A stretch of DNA of 64,000 nucleotides from JAHFUA01 sp963733935 (lineage in GTDB: Bacteria > Acidobacteriota > Terriglobia > Terriglobales > Acidobacteriaceae). Below the pieces are notes generated by a model that was not told the origin of the DNA, did not search any database, and saw only the letters and a list, made by a program, of their open reading frames with translations. The stretch covers positions 1 through 64,000 of the forward strand of contig CAVTEQ010000006.1 of the NCBI GenBank assembly GCA_963733935.1, read 5' to 3'. A program made the translations under genes and the position numbers. Each line of letters opens with the position of its first letter. Position 1 is the stretch's first letter. This document shows positions 35,264-44,531 of the stretch, piece after piece.

Positions 35264-36052
35264 TCATCGTGCCGCCGGCGGCTCCTGGCCGGTGGGAATT
35301 CCGACGATGTAGCGATAGAACGCAACAGCCCGGTTGACCGCGGAAGACTCATTTCCCGCGATCAGCCCGTTGGCGTTCTTTCCTGTGCGCACGATGCTGT
35401 AGTAGCGCCAGACGTTATCCGATTCGCGATCCAGAAAGTACATCGACCGCAACTCACCCGGGTGAAAAATAGGTATGAAGTGATAGCGCACCGTGCCGAC
35501 GTTCTCGACATCGAAGACGAGCCGGCTCGTCGAAGCCTCGACAATGTGCATTCGGTAGATGGCTTTCCCAGAAAGATTATCGACCTGTTCGAAGTAGAGC
35601 ACGTTGCCTTCCTTCATCTCATCGGACGTGAAGTCTTCGCGGCGTTGACCAGGCTGCGAGTCGGTCAGAGCGTAGGCGTCCAAAATTAATGTTTGCCACT
35701 GCTTGTGAGTGGTCGACCAGTAGCGCATGCCCGCGAGTTCTGAAATGGCCCCGATGTGGCGAAGCAAGCCTTCAGCTTCCGAGGTTTGACGAAATCGCGC
35801 GACGGTGGTTACCAACGTTGTAAAGCCCACCGCAGCCCAACCGGTGCACGCGGGCGGTTTCCAGTCGCGGCCGAATTCAGACTTGCTCCATGACTTCACG
35901 ACGGCCGAATCATCCAGACCAGGATAGGGCGGAACGGGTTCCTTTCCGCATGGCGGCTGCGGTCCTGATTGCGAATAGCCGAGCGCTTGGCAGAGCAGCA
36001 TTGCCGACAATAAAAACCAAACGCGGGGCCGGGGCCAAGTCCGGATATGCAT
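35264..36052 (-). CDS. Secreted hypothetical protein (262 aa)
   Basis: I chose the start at 36052 (MHIRTWPRPRVWFLLSAMLL) because it places a signal peptide at the N-terminus. An ATG at 36076 would also keep it; the frame is open further upstream but lacks coding character. The mature protein has a TGWAAVGFTTLVTTVARF segment, then GAISELAGMRYWSTTHKQWQ and YSIVRTGKNANGLIAGNESS, ending with RAVAFYRYIVGIPTG. It resembles exported proteins of about 250 residues in Acidobacteriota and Proteobacteria with no known function. No membrane anchor follows the signal. Confidence 0.7.
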   Translation of the reverse strand: MHIRTWPRPRVWFLLSAMLLCQALGYSQSGPQPPCGKEPVPPYPGLDDSAVVKSWSKSEFGRDWKPPACTGWAAVGFTTLVTTVARFRQTSEAEGLLRHIGAISELAGMRYWSTTHKQWQTLILDAYALTDSQPGQRREDFTSDEMKEGNVLYFEQVDNLSGKAIYRMHIVEASTSRLVFDVENVGTVRYHFIPIFHPGELRSMYFLDRESDNVWRYYSIVRTGKNANGLIAGNESSAVNRAVAFYRYIVGIPTGQEPPAAR

Positions 36053-36291
36053 CTGATGACGCGGATCTGCGCGCATCTGGCCTGCATAGTTGTTGCCCAG
36101 GGCCTGGGTCTGGTGCAGAAAATGCATTCGAACAAAACTTGATCGGCAAGCAATCACGTCGTGTCCCCAACAACCGAGCGATCTCTTCTGCCTAGCTACC
36201 TCAAGAGAGTAGGTCAGGCCGATTGGTGTGGCGGGACACCTGCCCTCTTGAGACACTATAGATTCACTCACTTTCTCTGGCAGTACTGTGC

Positions 36292-36465
36292 AGAATGGCT
36301 CATGTCGTGAGCGGTGACACGCGTGCTGGCGCACGTGGGGGAGTATTCGGCTCCTTCATTGGCCAGTATATCCTTCATGCGCATTCTCCCTTCTTCCGTG
36401 ATCAATTGTCACCGAGTGGCCAAAATTGGACAGCCTGGAGGGAGCTAGCTCTGGCACACTCTGGC
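36292..36465. repeat. Short repeat, copy X (deleted and partly inverted)
   Basis: The first 44 bp (from 36292) and the next 70 bp match 40933-41138, but copy X lacks about 101 bp present there. A final 52-bp block at 36414-36465 is the reverse complement of 41139-41190. An unrelated insertion containing GTGATCAATTGTCAC precedes it. A once-coding minus-strand sequence (RMRMKDILANE) is common to both. Confidence 0.8.
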
Positions 36466-36466
36466 C

Positions 36467-36721
36467 ATGACAACGAAAACGATTTCGGCATACCTGGAAG
36501 ACGAGCGACAAAAAAATAGCGACACTCAGCTGCGGATGGAAGAAGAAGCCGCGCGCATCCAGCCGCTGAACCATGGCCACCATCGCGCCGGGAAACAGCC
36601 CAAGCTGGAATTGCCAGCTGCGGTCCAAGCCGCAACCAAAGCGAGAAAAACTGCGGCACGAGTTCGGAAAAAGCCACCCACTGCGCGAAAGACGGCGACG
36701 AAAGCCCGCAAGGCGGCGTGA
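36467..36721 (+). CDS. Possible small basic protein (84 aa)
   Basis: The frame MTTKTISAYLEDERQKNSDT ends in a Lys/Arg/Ala-rich tail (KTAARVRKKPPTARKTATK), reminiscent of histone-H1-like bacterial nucleoid proteins. No ribosome site is visible. The start abuts the inverted 52-bp block, so it may be an accident of the rearrangement. Confidence 0.3.
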   Translation: MTTKTISAYLEDERQKNSDTQLRMEEEAARIQPLNHGHHRAGKQPKLELPAAVQAATKARKTAARVRKKPPTARKTATKARKAA

Positions 36722-36869
36722 CGCCCTGTGCCCGCAGGCAGGACATGGCGGCCTCTATGGGCTCGCCGATTGCCCCTCAGGTCCGGATAGGCGGTGAACC
36801 AGGAGAGATCGGGTCGATCCTTGCATGATCCTTGCGGGCTGAACCTGGAGCAGAGCTTTCACGCGACGG

Positions 36870-37565
36870 GTGGCAACGTGCTGGATCGATTCGTGGCGGA
36901 GGCTGAACGTGGGTATCCCTGCGCTGAATACATCGTGGTTCATCGTGAGTCTCGCATTGTGCATGGGAATAGGCACACCCTCGCATGCACAGGGCATCAA
37001 CCCAGCCCCGCCAACCCCTATCGACATGAAGAAAGTCGAACTCGGTGGGACGCCCTGGAATCCACAATGGGACCAGATCATCGAGAAGGCGCTGCCGCCC
37101 GAAATGCTTTCTTCGCAGGTTCCCCGGGGCGTGCGTCGATTCTGCCCGCGATTTTACGAGATGGGCGAAACCGACAAACGCACATTTTGGGCGTACTTCT
37201 TCCAGGCGCTTGCAGGTGCAGAAGCTGGACTGAATCCGAATACGAGCGTCCGTCATAGCGAGCCGGAGGGTGCCATAGCCGTGCGTAGTGAAGGATTGCT
37301 GCAGCTTGCGTACGCAGACCACAAGCGTTACGGCTGCGATTTCAATTGGCAAGTGGACCGATCGCTAAAAGCGAACGATCCGGCTAAAACCATCCTCCAG
37401 CCGAAGAACAATCTCGAATGTGGAGTGAAGATTCTGTTCAACCAGATAATCGTCCAGCACAAACCCTTGCTGAGCCGGTCAGGGTACTGGTCGACGTTGC
37501 AGCCCGACGGGAAGAGCTTCCGTGTATTCGCCAAGCAGATGACAAATCCCCCAGCAGCATGTGGT
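36870..37565 (+). pseudogene. Lytic transglycosylase-like exported protein, cut by repeat copy 2
   Basis: The frame MATCWIDSWRRLNVGIPALN has a signal peptide (SWFIVSLALCMGIGTPSHA), then a domain with WDQIIEKALPPEMLS, EAGLNPNTSVRH and SEGLLQLAYADHKRYGCDF. The last has the (S/G)xGLxQ(L/M) pattern of goose-type/SLT lytic transglycosylases that cleave peptidoglycan. It ends at KQMTNPPAACG and then enters the 2.26-kb repeat, adding the same foreign tail as the cut vapC. About the last 20-40 residues are lost. The core may remain foldable. Confidence 0.7.
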
Positions 37566-38121
37566 CTGTCCACCAAGTCGATGATCGCCAAGTCGGCTAC
37601 CACAAAGTCGGTGCAGGACGACTCGAACCGGGGTGGAACTCCCAAATAGTTTTGGCCAACTCTTCCGAGTAGTGGGTGCAGTTTGGAGGGGAGGGAGCAT
37701 TCGCAGGTATGCCACAAGCGCGCGGATATCCTTCGCGAACAGTACCGCGCCGGGGTGTCGCTGAGGCCAAAACTAGTTCTCACCACTAATCGTGGGAGGA
37801 CGGAACAGTGGACCGCCATTAGCGATTACTTGCGATATGGCGATTTCAGGAAGTGGGCGGGAGCGCCCGGTGCGATTTCTGGGCGGCTACGCGCCCGTCC
37901 GCCATGCTTGCGGCAAGGCCCACTCACAACGGGCAGTGATGAGCTCATGCACGCGATTCTGACCACTCCTGCCAGCGTTTGCGTGACGCACCGCCCTCGG
38001 TATACACTCCCACGCGCTTCGGGGCGAGAAGAGAATTCCGAAAAAGAAGGCCTGCTTTGCCCGCACCGGATGGTTTATTTCGGTTCGTCCCGTTTGGGGC
38101 CCTCACTTCGCAGGTAGCGCA

Positions 38122-39138
38122 ATGGCCAAACCCTGGATAAAACGGCTCGGGAGAATCCTAGGTTATGTTTTTCTGGGTCTGCTGGTACTTCTAGCTGTCG
38201 GAATCACGTTTACGATCGGCTGGCGGCCGATCATTGGGGCAAAGTCCCGCCCGCTCACCTCACGGGAGTTCGAGCCCACGCGCGAGCGACTGACACGCGG
38301 CCAGTATCTCGCTGACGCGGTTCTTGCCTGCTTTGCATGCCATTCGGAGTTTGACGAGAAATCCAATCCCCCGGCCATCACGTCCAAGAAGGGCATCGGA
38401 GCGGTGTTCTTGCAGAAAGGGAAATACCGCCTGGTCGCCCCGAATATCACACCGGATCCGACTAGCGGGGTCGGAAACTGGAGCGACGATGCGTTGTCAC
38501 GCGCGATCCGCGAGGGTATTGCCCTTGACGGCAGCGCTCTGTTCCCGATCATGGGCTATCCGCATTTCCGGAATCTTTCCGATGAGGATCTGGCTTCGGT
38601 CGTGGTCTATCTGCGTTCTTTGGAACCTGTTCACAACTCTTTACCGAAAAGCGTGCTCCCCTTTTTGCTGAAGCGGGCCGTGCTCGGCGGGCCTCAGCCG
38701 ATCACCGCGCCGGTGCCCGAGCCGGATGTGTCGGATCCCGTCAAGCGTGGAGAGTACCTCGTCAAAATTGCCGGTTGCGGGGACTGCCACACGCCCGATA
38801 AAGGAATGCCGCCCCACCCTGTGCCAGGTCTTGAGTTCGGGGGTGGTACGGTTTTCGGCAAGGTTGCGAGCGCGAACATCACGCCGGATCCATCGGGCAT
38901 TTCGTATTACGATGAGGCGCTCTTTATTGAAGTCATGCGGACGGGATTCGCGAAGGCTCGCCCGATCAAGCTGCCCATGCCCTGGCCGGTTTACAAGAAC
39001 ATGACCGATGACGACTTGAGGGCTGTCTTCGCCTATCTACGCACACGCAAGCCCGTCCACCACTTGGTGGACAACACCGAGCCACCGACGCTGTGCAAGG
39101 TCTGTGGGCAAAAGCATGGCCTCGGCGACCGCAATTGA
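38122..39138 (+). CDS. Membrane-anchored diheme cytochrome c (copy 2)
   Basis: The protein is identical to the copy at 7381-8397 except for three residues that I can see (Ala to Thr at 59, Ile to Val near 105, Arg to Lys near the C-terminus). It keeps the membrane helix, both CxxCH heme sites and the KLPMPWPVY region. The reading frame is intact, so both copies could be expressed. The substitutions are conservative, which suggests either recent duplication or selection. Confidence 0.9.
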   Translation: MAKPWIKRLGRILGYVFLGLLVLLAVGITFTIGWRPIIGAKSRPLTSREFEPTRERLTRGQYLADAVLACFACHSEFDEKSNPPAITSKKGIGAVFLQKGKYRLVAPNITPDPTSGVGNWSDDALSRAIREGIALDGSALFPIMGYPHFRNLSDEDLASVVVYLRSLEPVHNSLPKSVLPFLLKRAVLGGPQPITAPVPEPDVSDPVKRGEYLVKIAGCGDCHTPDKGMPPHPVPGLEFGGGTVFGKVASANITPDPSGISYYDEALFIEVMRTGFAKARPIKLPMPWPVYKNMTDDDLRAVFAYLRTRKPVHHLVDNTEPPTLCKVCGQKHGLGDRN

Positions 39139-39473
39139 AATATCGTTAGACACTGAACGCATACGCGCTGCGGTCATCTTTAGGCTGGCAACTTCGCCGT
39201 CGGAGCCGGACCCGTTCCGATCCGGCTCCGTGACTTGGGAGATGGCACGACTAACTGCACCGAACCAGCACCATAACTTCGGGTGGGAGGCGCCGCCCGG
39301 AGAAATGCTCTGTGCGGAGTGCTTCCGAGTTTCCCGTCAATCGCTGACAATCTGCACCAACGCCCGAAGCCACAAATCTGGGAAGGTGTCGGTGCTCAGC
39401 ATAAGGTGCCTCTTCGGCGCCAGCGAGCAAGGATTGGAGCGAGACCTTGTAGACTTGGGCGGCCCCACATTTC

Positions 39474-39826
39474 ATGCGTCCAAACAATAACCTGCTCCTC
39501 TACCAATTCTGCCGTCCATTCGTAGTCGTCGTGTTCTTATCGTGCAGTCTATGTCTGGCACAACAGGCGGATAAGGAGATCTCTCGGCTACCTGACGCTC
39601 CGAAGCAGAGCATCCCCGAGATGAAGGGCTTCTTTGCCCGCTGGGCGGAGTTTTACCGCCACGACTGGTCGGGGACGACTGGTTCCTCGCCAGCCCAAGA
39701 GCGGCGGGGCTTCCGTCGCCACTCGATTCGCCGCTATTCCCAAATGCGGATTGGTCGTATGGCGGTTCCCCGGTCGTTGGCGAGCCGGACACAAACAGCT
39801 ATCCGCTGATGACCGCAATCAAGTAA
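39474..39826 (+). pseudogene. Outer-membrane porin N-terminal fragment, frameshifted (copy 2)
   Basis: It has the same signal peptide, linker and frameshift as the fragment at 8734-9086 and also ends at MTAIK plus stop at the repeat edge. It retains WSYGGSPVVGEPDTNSYPLM, the more usual form. The barrel is missing. Confidence 0.7.
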
Positions 39827-40065
39827 CGCGTCCGTGCCCCTGTAGGCGCGGTGTTGCTTTTCCTCCACCTACTCCGCACCCCCAAGGAGCCATCTCCTTT
39901 GAATGCCTTCGGTCTGCGACGGAAAAGGTGGCGTGACCCCTGCACTGGGAGCAGTGCAACTTCTCAGTTAGTGTAAACCCCAGTTCACGCCAACCACTGC
40001 GCTAACGCCACGCCCGTTGCAGTCTGCCCTTGTGTTCGTCTGCATATCGGCAGTTGGGTTTTTCG
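39827..40065 (-). repeat. Blocks A and B, each inverted in place relative to copy 1
   Basis: Block A (39827-39900) is the reverse complement of 9085-9159, and block B (39901-40065) of 9158-9322. The order A then B is kept while each block is flipped. Equivalently, the 239-bp module is inverted and circularly permuted. The end of the 87-aa gene (CLRSATEKVA plus stop) is carried in B on the plus strand. Joints: GTAA/CGCG, CTTT/GAAT and TTCG/ATAG. Confidence 0.9.
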
Positions 40066-40397
40066 ATAGTTTGGAGCAGGCCTGCGCCACACCAGTCAAT
40101 GTTCTTCTTCCCCGAAGACCAGCGATTTGTCTACGAGGAATTTTTTCCGCGCGTGCAGCGCGAGGGCAGGGTGGAGGTGGAAGTGCGCTTCCGCCACTTC
40201 AAGACCGGTGCAGCACTCTGGATGATCTACAACGTGTTCTACATCAAAGACGACGACGGTCAACCGATTGGCTTGGCTACCGTCAGTCGCGATATCACCG
40301 CGCGAAAAGAGTTCGAGGAAATCCTGCGGGAGAGCGAAGCTACTATGCACGCTCTTCTCGAATCGGCCGCGCAGGCCATCCTGACGGTCGACCCGCA
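40066..40397 (+). pseudogene. PAS-domain fragment in inverted orientation (block C)
   Basis: The plus strand encodes DSLEQACATPVN and, one frame over, FFFPEDQRFVYEEFFPRVQR, then FRHFKTGAALWMIYNVFYIK and GLATVSRDITARKEFEEIL, up to AQAILTVDPH. It is the natural continuation of the minus-strand PAS fragment at 40398-40919, which ends VNPAGRGLVG. Flipping 40066-40397 restores a normal PAS domain, so this block was inverted in place. The kinase core is gone. Confidence 0.8.
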
Positions 40398-40919
40398 CGT
40401 CCTACTAAACCCCGGCCAGCTGGATTGACATAGAACGGTTTGAAAGTTCATGTCGCACATGCCGACGAACTCCGAGCTATGGTCGGCCAGCATGACAAAC
40501 TTCCGCAGATCCTCCTCGGCTTGTTTCCTCGCTGTTATGTCTTCCAAGAAAATAAGAATTCCTTCCGGCAGTCCGTCATCGTGGCTGCCCCAAGGCACGA
40601 ACTCGCGCCGCGAAAAAGTGATCCTACCGTCGGCGCGATCCCAACGGTCCTCTTCGACTCGCACCGTTTCTCCAGCAAGCGCGCGGCGGTGCATCTGCTT
40701 CCAGCGCTCAGGAATGTCGGGAGTGATTTCGTAATGCGACCGGCCCAGCATGTGCTCACTATCGAGCGAATAGTACGAGCACCAGCGGTCGCTCACCAGC
40801 AGATACCGCATGTTCCGGTCAACCATCGCAACCCCGACAGGCGTGTGCTTTACGAAGCTATTCAGCAGATCAGTCTGCGCCTGCAGCAAGGCCGTCCGGT
40901 TTTGCAGCGTGTTGTACAT
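40398..40919 (-). pseudogene. PAS-domain sensor kinase, N-terminal part
   Basis: The minus strand reads a coiled-coil (MYNTLQNRTALLQAQTDLLN), then a PAS domain with FVKHTPVGVAMVDRNMRYLL, SDRWCSYYSLDSEHMLGRSH and a PAC end LIFLEDITARKQAEEDL. A second PAS follows (LADHSSEFVGMCDMNF, then FYVNPAG after a frameshift) and breaks at the inversion joint. No histidine kinase core is present. Confidence 0.75.
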
Positions 40920-40932
40920 CTCGCGAAGACCA

Positions 40933-41190
40933 AGAATGGCTCATGTCGTGAGCGGTGACACGCGTGCTGGCGCACGAGTATCCGCAACCCTGGGTGCAAT
41001 TTCTGGCTCACGGTACCGCCGCTACGGTTTCTGTGACACGCGTGACTGGCTTGAAGTGCTTCTCGGCAGACGGAGCCGTGGGGGAGTATTCGGCTACTTC
41101 ATTGGCCAGTACATCCTTCATGCGCATTCTCGCTTCTTGCCAGAGTGTGCCAGAGCTAGCTCCTTCCAGGCTGTCCAATTTTGGCCACTC
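40933..41190. repeat. Short repeat, copy Y
   Basis: This is the longer partner of 36292-36465, with a 101-bp segment absent from X and the 52-bp block (41139-41190) in the opposite orientation. The minus strand reads EARMRMKDVLANEVAEYSPT and then APSAEKHFKPVTRVTETVAA, which looks like once-coding sequence of an unknown gene. Confidence 0.8.
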
Positions 41191-41572
41191 GCACGAACAT
41201 GGCGTCCTACATGGCGATCTAAAACCCGGGAACATCATGGTCGTCACACCCAAGGGACAGGTGAAAGTCCTTGATTTCGGCCTGGCCCGGCGCTGGCGAG
41301 TGGGTGATGCGGAGTCGACCGATTCGTTGACGCGCCAGGGGGCGGGCACCCTTCCCTATATGGCGCCTGAACAATTCAGGGATGCTGCGGTCGATTTGCG
41401 TAGTGACATTTGGGCGGCTGGCGTGGTGCTCTATGAAATGGCAACCGGCCGCCGGTGCTTTAATGAGCCTAGTCTCGCAACATTGATGGAAGCAATCCTC
41501 CGTCGCGAGCCCTTGCCGCCTGCATCGGTGAACCGTGCAATCAGCCCCGGCCTCGACCGGCTCTGCAGGAAT
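41190..41572 (+). pseudogene. Ser/Thr kinase fragment
   Basis: The frame opens at the repeat joint with EHGVLHGDLKPGNIMVV (catalytic loop HGD, with Gly in place of Arg), VKVLDFGLARR, GTLPYMAPEQF and SDIWAAGVVLYEMATGR, and ends at INRAISPGL-like coding near 41560. The N-lobe and the rest of the C-lobe are absent. HGD kinases lack the usual Arg but occur in this family. Confidence 0.75.
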
Positions 41573-41716
41573 TCCTGCTTTTGCACGGCTGGCAGAAAGT
41601 GGAAGAGCCGAAGCATGGAAAATGATCTTGGGGTCGCCGTTGTCGATGTGGGCCCCGGCCAGAAAGTCGGCACAGATCATCTCCAGGCAGTAGCCACGTG
41701 ATTTATCTGAGCCCAG
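41572..41716 (-). pseudogene. Fragment of the 126-aa hypothetical gene
   Basis: The sequence is about 85% identical by eye to 48850-49015 and encodes MLGSDKSRGYCLEMICADFL followed by an altered tail. It is a partial copy of the gene at 48829-49209, with no start or end of its own, fused to the kinase fragment. Confidence 0.7.
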
Positions 41717-41781
41717 CATGCTGGGCGCCTGACCTCGCGCGGAGCAATAACTGTCGTCCGACTGGCCGGTTACTCACCCAT

Positions 41782-43488
41782 TTAGTATGTGCTCCAACTA
41801 AATTCGTCCAAGTGGGCAGTGTAGGTGACGCTAGAACCCGAGTAGGTGACATGCGGAGCTTCGCTTGCCAAATGAGTGTCATAAATCACATGTCCGCTGC
41901 CGGTAAAGGTGAAATTGTTGCCTACAATCGCGCCGTAAAGACCAGCGTTCCCTCCAACGATGACGCTCGCGTGCGGGGCATAGACAGTGGCAAACATGTT
42001 GCTTCCGGCGTTTAGATTAACCGTTTTTGTTCCGCCATAAACAAATGTCAGGTTATTGGGATCGCCACCATTATTGGCCACAGTACCGCCATTCACGTAC
42101 AAGGGTGTGGCTGCATTTGAGGCGTTAAAGATATTGATTACGACGGAGCCGTTCGATGGGACAATAAGTTGTGCTCCGTTGGAAATGAGCAAAGTATCGA
42201 AATTGTAGATGCCCGCCTGCAGAGTAACGACCGCGCAGGAACCGAAGTTTGTCACTCCATAATTGCCGGCCGGGTTCGGGGGCACGGTGATAGCACAGCC
42301 TGATCCACCGCCGCTACCGCCATTGCAAACGCCGTTAAAGCCGCTGCAAGCGGAAGTATTGCTGGCAACGCTAGGCATCGTCGGGTCCGGAAGCGAAGAG
42401 GGGTTCGGCAGAGAGGCAGGCATGTTGGAAGTCACTTGCGAGCAGGAGCTGGTCGAGCTATTGGTGCAGCCCACCGCAGATCCGCTGTTATCTTCATTGA
42501 CGGACCACATGGTGGAAGGGCTGCTGCATGCCGTCCCATTGTTGATGCCACCGGCATTGTGACAGTTGGGCGCGTTCGACCATGGCTTGCACGAAATGCC
42601 GTAAGTGGCTGCCGCGCCCGCGTTGTAGTAAGGAGAATAGACGTTTCCGTTGATGTAAGCGCCATTGGTAAGGCTGACGTTTCCAAATGAGGCCACGCTC
42701 CCACCCGTCCCCAGCAACGTAGGAGACGTATTACCGGCATTCCCGGGCGCGGTGGAGTTGTAGGCGTTGGTATATTGTCCGCCACTCATACTGACCACGC
42801 CGCAGCCGGTGCCGGTCGCTAAGATTGCATAGTTGAAGTTCGGTACGGTTTGTGAGCTCGTAGTCGCGGCTGGGACATCGGCTATGATCTCGACTACCTG
42901 CACCTTAGCAGTCCGATATCCACCGACAGTGCCTTGCGAGATGAGTTTCCATTTGGTCAGCCATTGGGGGCCTCCCGCCACGGTTACCTGGGTGGCGGAG
43001 AGCAGTTGTGCGGCGACATCAAAGCTGGCGCCCCCGTTGATCGCCGTGAAGGGGCTGCTGACGGCGTGGAGAGTAGTCTTGAAATTGTTATCTAAGGTGC
43101 TGCCACCACTTATGTTGCCGTAGGTATCGCTGATCGCACCCATCGTCGTGCTGGCGAATACAATCTTTGACGGCGTTGATCCCCCAACATAGAGCGTGGG
43201 AAAAACGTTTAAGTTGAATTGCGTGGCGTCGGTGAGATTAGACGGCGGCGTCCAGTTCTGGATGATCCAGTTGGCCGCCTGCTGGGCTCCTGCTTCCGCT
43301 ACATACCGTGCCTGGGTCACCTGGCGGTAGTTGGCAGTCGTCCATATCTCGGTCTGGGTGGAGAAGACGACTCCGGCTGCGAGTATGGAGATGATCGCCA
43401 CACAGAGTAAGGCAATGATGAGAGCAACACCGGTCTCGCCGCGGCGCGAACTCATGCGATGTTTCCGTGTCAGGCATGGTGTCTTCAT
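41782..43488 (-). CDS. pilX: PilX-like minor pilin with large C-terminal adhesin-like domain
   Basis: The N-terminus has a membrane helix, TGVALIIALLCVAIISILAA, of the PilX N-terminal type, followed by YVAEAGAQQAANWI. The rest (about residues 100-568) is Gly/Ser/Thr/Asn-rich beta structure with many turns. NGTACSSPSTMWSV and cysteine-containing loops occur in the middle, and SNGSVVINIFNASNAATPLY with GNAGLYGAIVGNNFTFTGSG near the end, resembling a polymer-forming/DUF7305-type beta-helix. It would be secreted by the type IV pilus machine. It is the last gene of a four-gene pilin operon and overlaps pilW by 4 bp. No Gly-Phe prepilin site is seen. Confidence 0.85.
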   Translation of the reverse strand: MKTPCLTRKHRMSSRRGETGVALIIALLCVAIISILAAGVVFSTQTEIWTTANYRQVTQARYVAEAGAQQAANWIIQNWTPPSNLTDATQFNLNVFPTLYVGGSTPSKIVFASTTMGAISDTYGNISGGSTLDNNFKTTLHAVSSPFTAINGGASFDVAAQLLSATQVTVAGGPQWLTKWKLISQGTVGGYRTAKVQVVEIIADVPAATTSSQTVPNFNYAILATGTGCGVVSMSGGQYTNAYNSTAPGNAGNTSPTLLGTGGSVASFGNVSLTNGAYINGNVYSPYYNAGAAATYGISCKPWSNAPNCHNAGGINNGTACSSPSTMWSVNEDNSGSAVGCTNSSTSSCSQVTSNMPASLPNPSSLPDPTMPSVASNTSACSGFNGVCNGGSGGGSGCAITVPPNPAGNYGVTNFGSCAVVTLQAGIYNFDTLLISNGAQLIVPSNGSVVINIFNASNAATPLYVNGGTVANNGGDPNNLTFVYGGTKTVNLNAGSNMFATVYAPHASVIVGGNAGLYGAIVGNNFTFTGSGHVIYDTHLASEAPHVTYSGSSVTYTAHLDEFSWSTY

Positions 43489-44516
43489 GGCAGGGTCCCG
43501 GGATTTGGCTGCAACTCATTTGCGACGGTTCCGCTGGCCTCGTTAAAGGCCGATACTATGTTTCGCGGCTGCATATTCAAGAACGACTTGGTCACGGTAA
43601 TAGGTTGTCCCGTCTGGGGATCGTTCATCGTGGACTGCGCGGTGAGCGTGATCCCGACGCTCATGACTACGCTCTCCGTGGTTCCTGCAACACTGACGGT
43701 TGGGAAGGGCGTAGCCGGATACGTAAACTGGCAGGCAGTGACGTTGTCAATCAGGTTGATGGCCGAGATCTGGCTTCCGGTGGTGGCATCGTACAAGGTC
43801 CGCGTAAACGGACCAGGAAACGTGCCAGGGCAAGCGTAGATCACGGCAAGCAATGAATTTCCCGCGCCATTCAGATCACCAAACAGCTCCAGCTGTGCCG
43901 CGCTAGAGCCGCCGGACGGCGGAGGACTTGCGAGCCCAGGAGGCACGATGCCTTGCGGGTATGACCCCATGCCATAAATAGGCGTTGGATAAACCGTGCT
44001 GCTGATGGTTTGTGCGTAATGGGTTTGTGAAAACGTGGCCTTAATTTGGGCGGGCGGGCCGGCAGTGACGTCGACAACAGCAACGTCCTCGCAGTTGGAC
44101 GCCGTGTAACAGTCCGGGCCAGGGCCGGTATCAATCCGCAGGTACTCGCCTTTATAAATGCCGGCCACGGTCGTGACCTGTACCCACTGTGGGCTGGCGT
44201 TCGCTGATATGCACTTCAACGGCGTACCCGAGCAGGCGCTGGCTGCGACCGTCGCCAAGGCTGTGCCCAAACCATCCGTGTCCACGCCTGATGGCTGGAG
44301 TCCAGCCTGGCTGATCTCCTGGGCCATCAGCTCCAGCGCAGCGCGCACCTTCTGCTCGAGCGCCACCCGAATTTCGGAACCACGATAGTTCTTCTGAAAA
44401 TGACCCAAGCTGCCTATTATGGCGCCGGAAATCACCAGAAATACCGCCAAGCTGATCATCAGCTCAAGCAGGCTGAACCCGATCTTATGCTTTTCGCGTT
44501 GCTTGAATTCCAACAT
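43485..44516 (-). CDS. pilW: PilW-like minor pilin
   Basis: The prepilin signal is KIGFSLLELMISLAVFLVIS: Gly-Phe cleavage with Glu at +5, then a hydrophobic helix. The globular part contains VRAALELMAQEISQAGL, typical of PilW, followed by a long beta-rich domain and the ending ELQPNPGTLP. It should be processed by the prepilin peptidase and act in pilus initiation or adhesion. The gene lies 15 bp after pilV and overlaps pilX. No peptidase or assembly ATPase is in the window. Confidence 0.88.
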   Translation of the reverse strand: MLEFKQREKHKIGFSLLELMISLAVFLVISGAIIGSLGHFQKNYRGSEIRVALEQKVRAALELMAQEISQAGLQPSGVDTDGLGTALATVAASACSGTPLKCISANASPQWVQVTTVAGIYKGEYLRIDTGPGPDCYTASNCEDVAVVDVTAGPPAQIKATFSQTHYAQTISSTVYPTPIYGMGSYPQGIVPPGLASPPPSGGSSAAQLELFGDLNGAGNSLLAVIYACPGTFPGPFTRTLYDATTGSQISAINLIDNVTACQFTYPATPFPTVSVAGTTESVVMSVGITLTAQSTMNDPQTGQPITVTKSFLNMQPRNIVSAFNEASGTVANELQPNPGTLP

Positions 44517-44531
44517 TTGTCCTCGTGACAG

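Larger units (their letters stand above)
37566..39826 (+). repeat. 2,261-bp direct repeat, copy 2
   Basis: This copy is nearly identical to 6826-9086, in the same orientation, 30.7 kb away. It cuts a transglycosylase gene on the left and is followed on the right by inverted blocks A, B and C. Relative to copy 1 it has an extra A near 37805 and one G fewer near 39393. No transposase or integrase lies inside. Confidence 0.95.
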
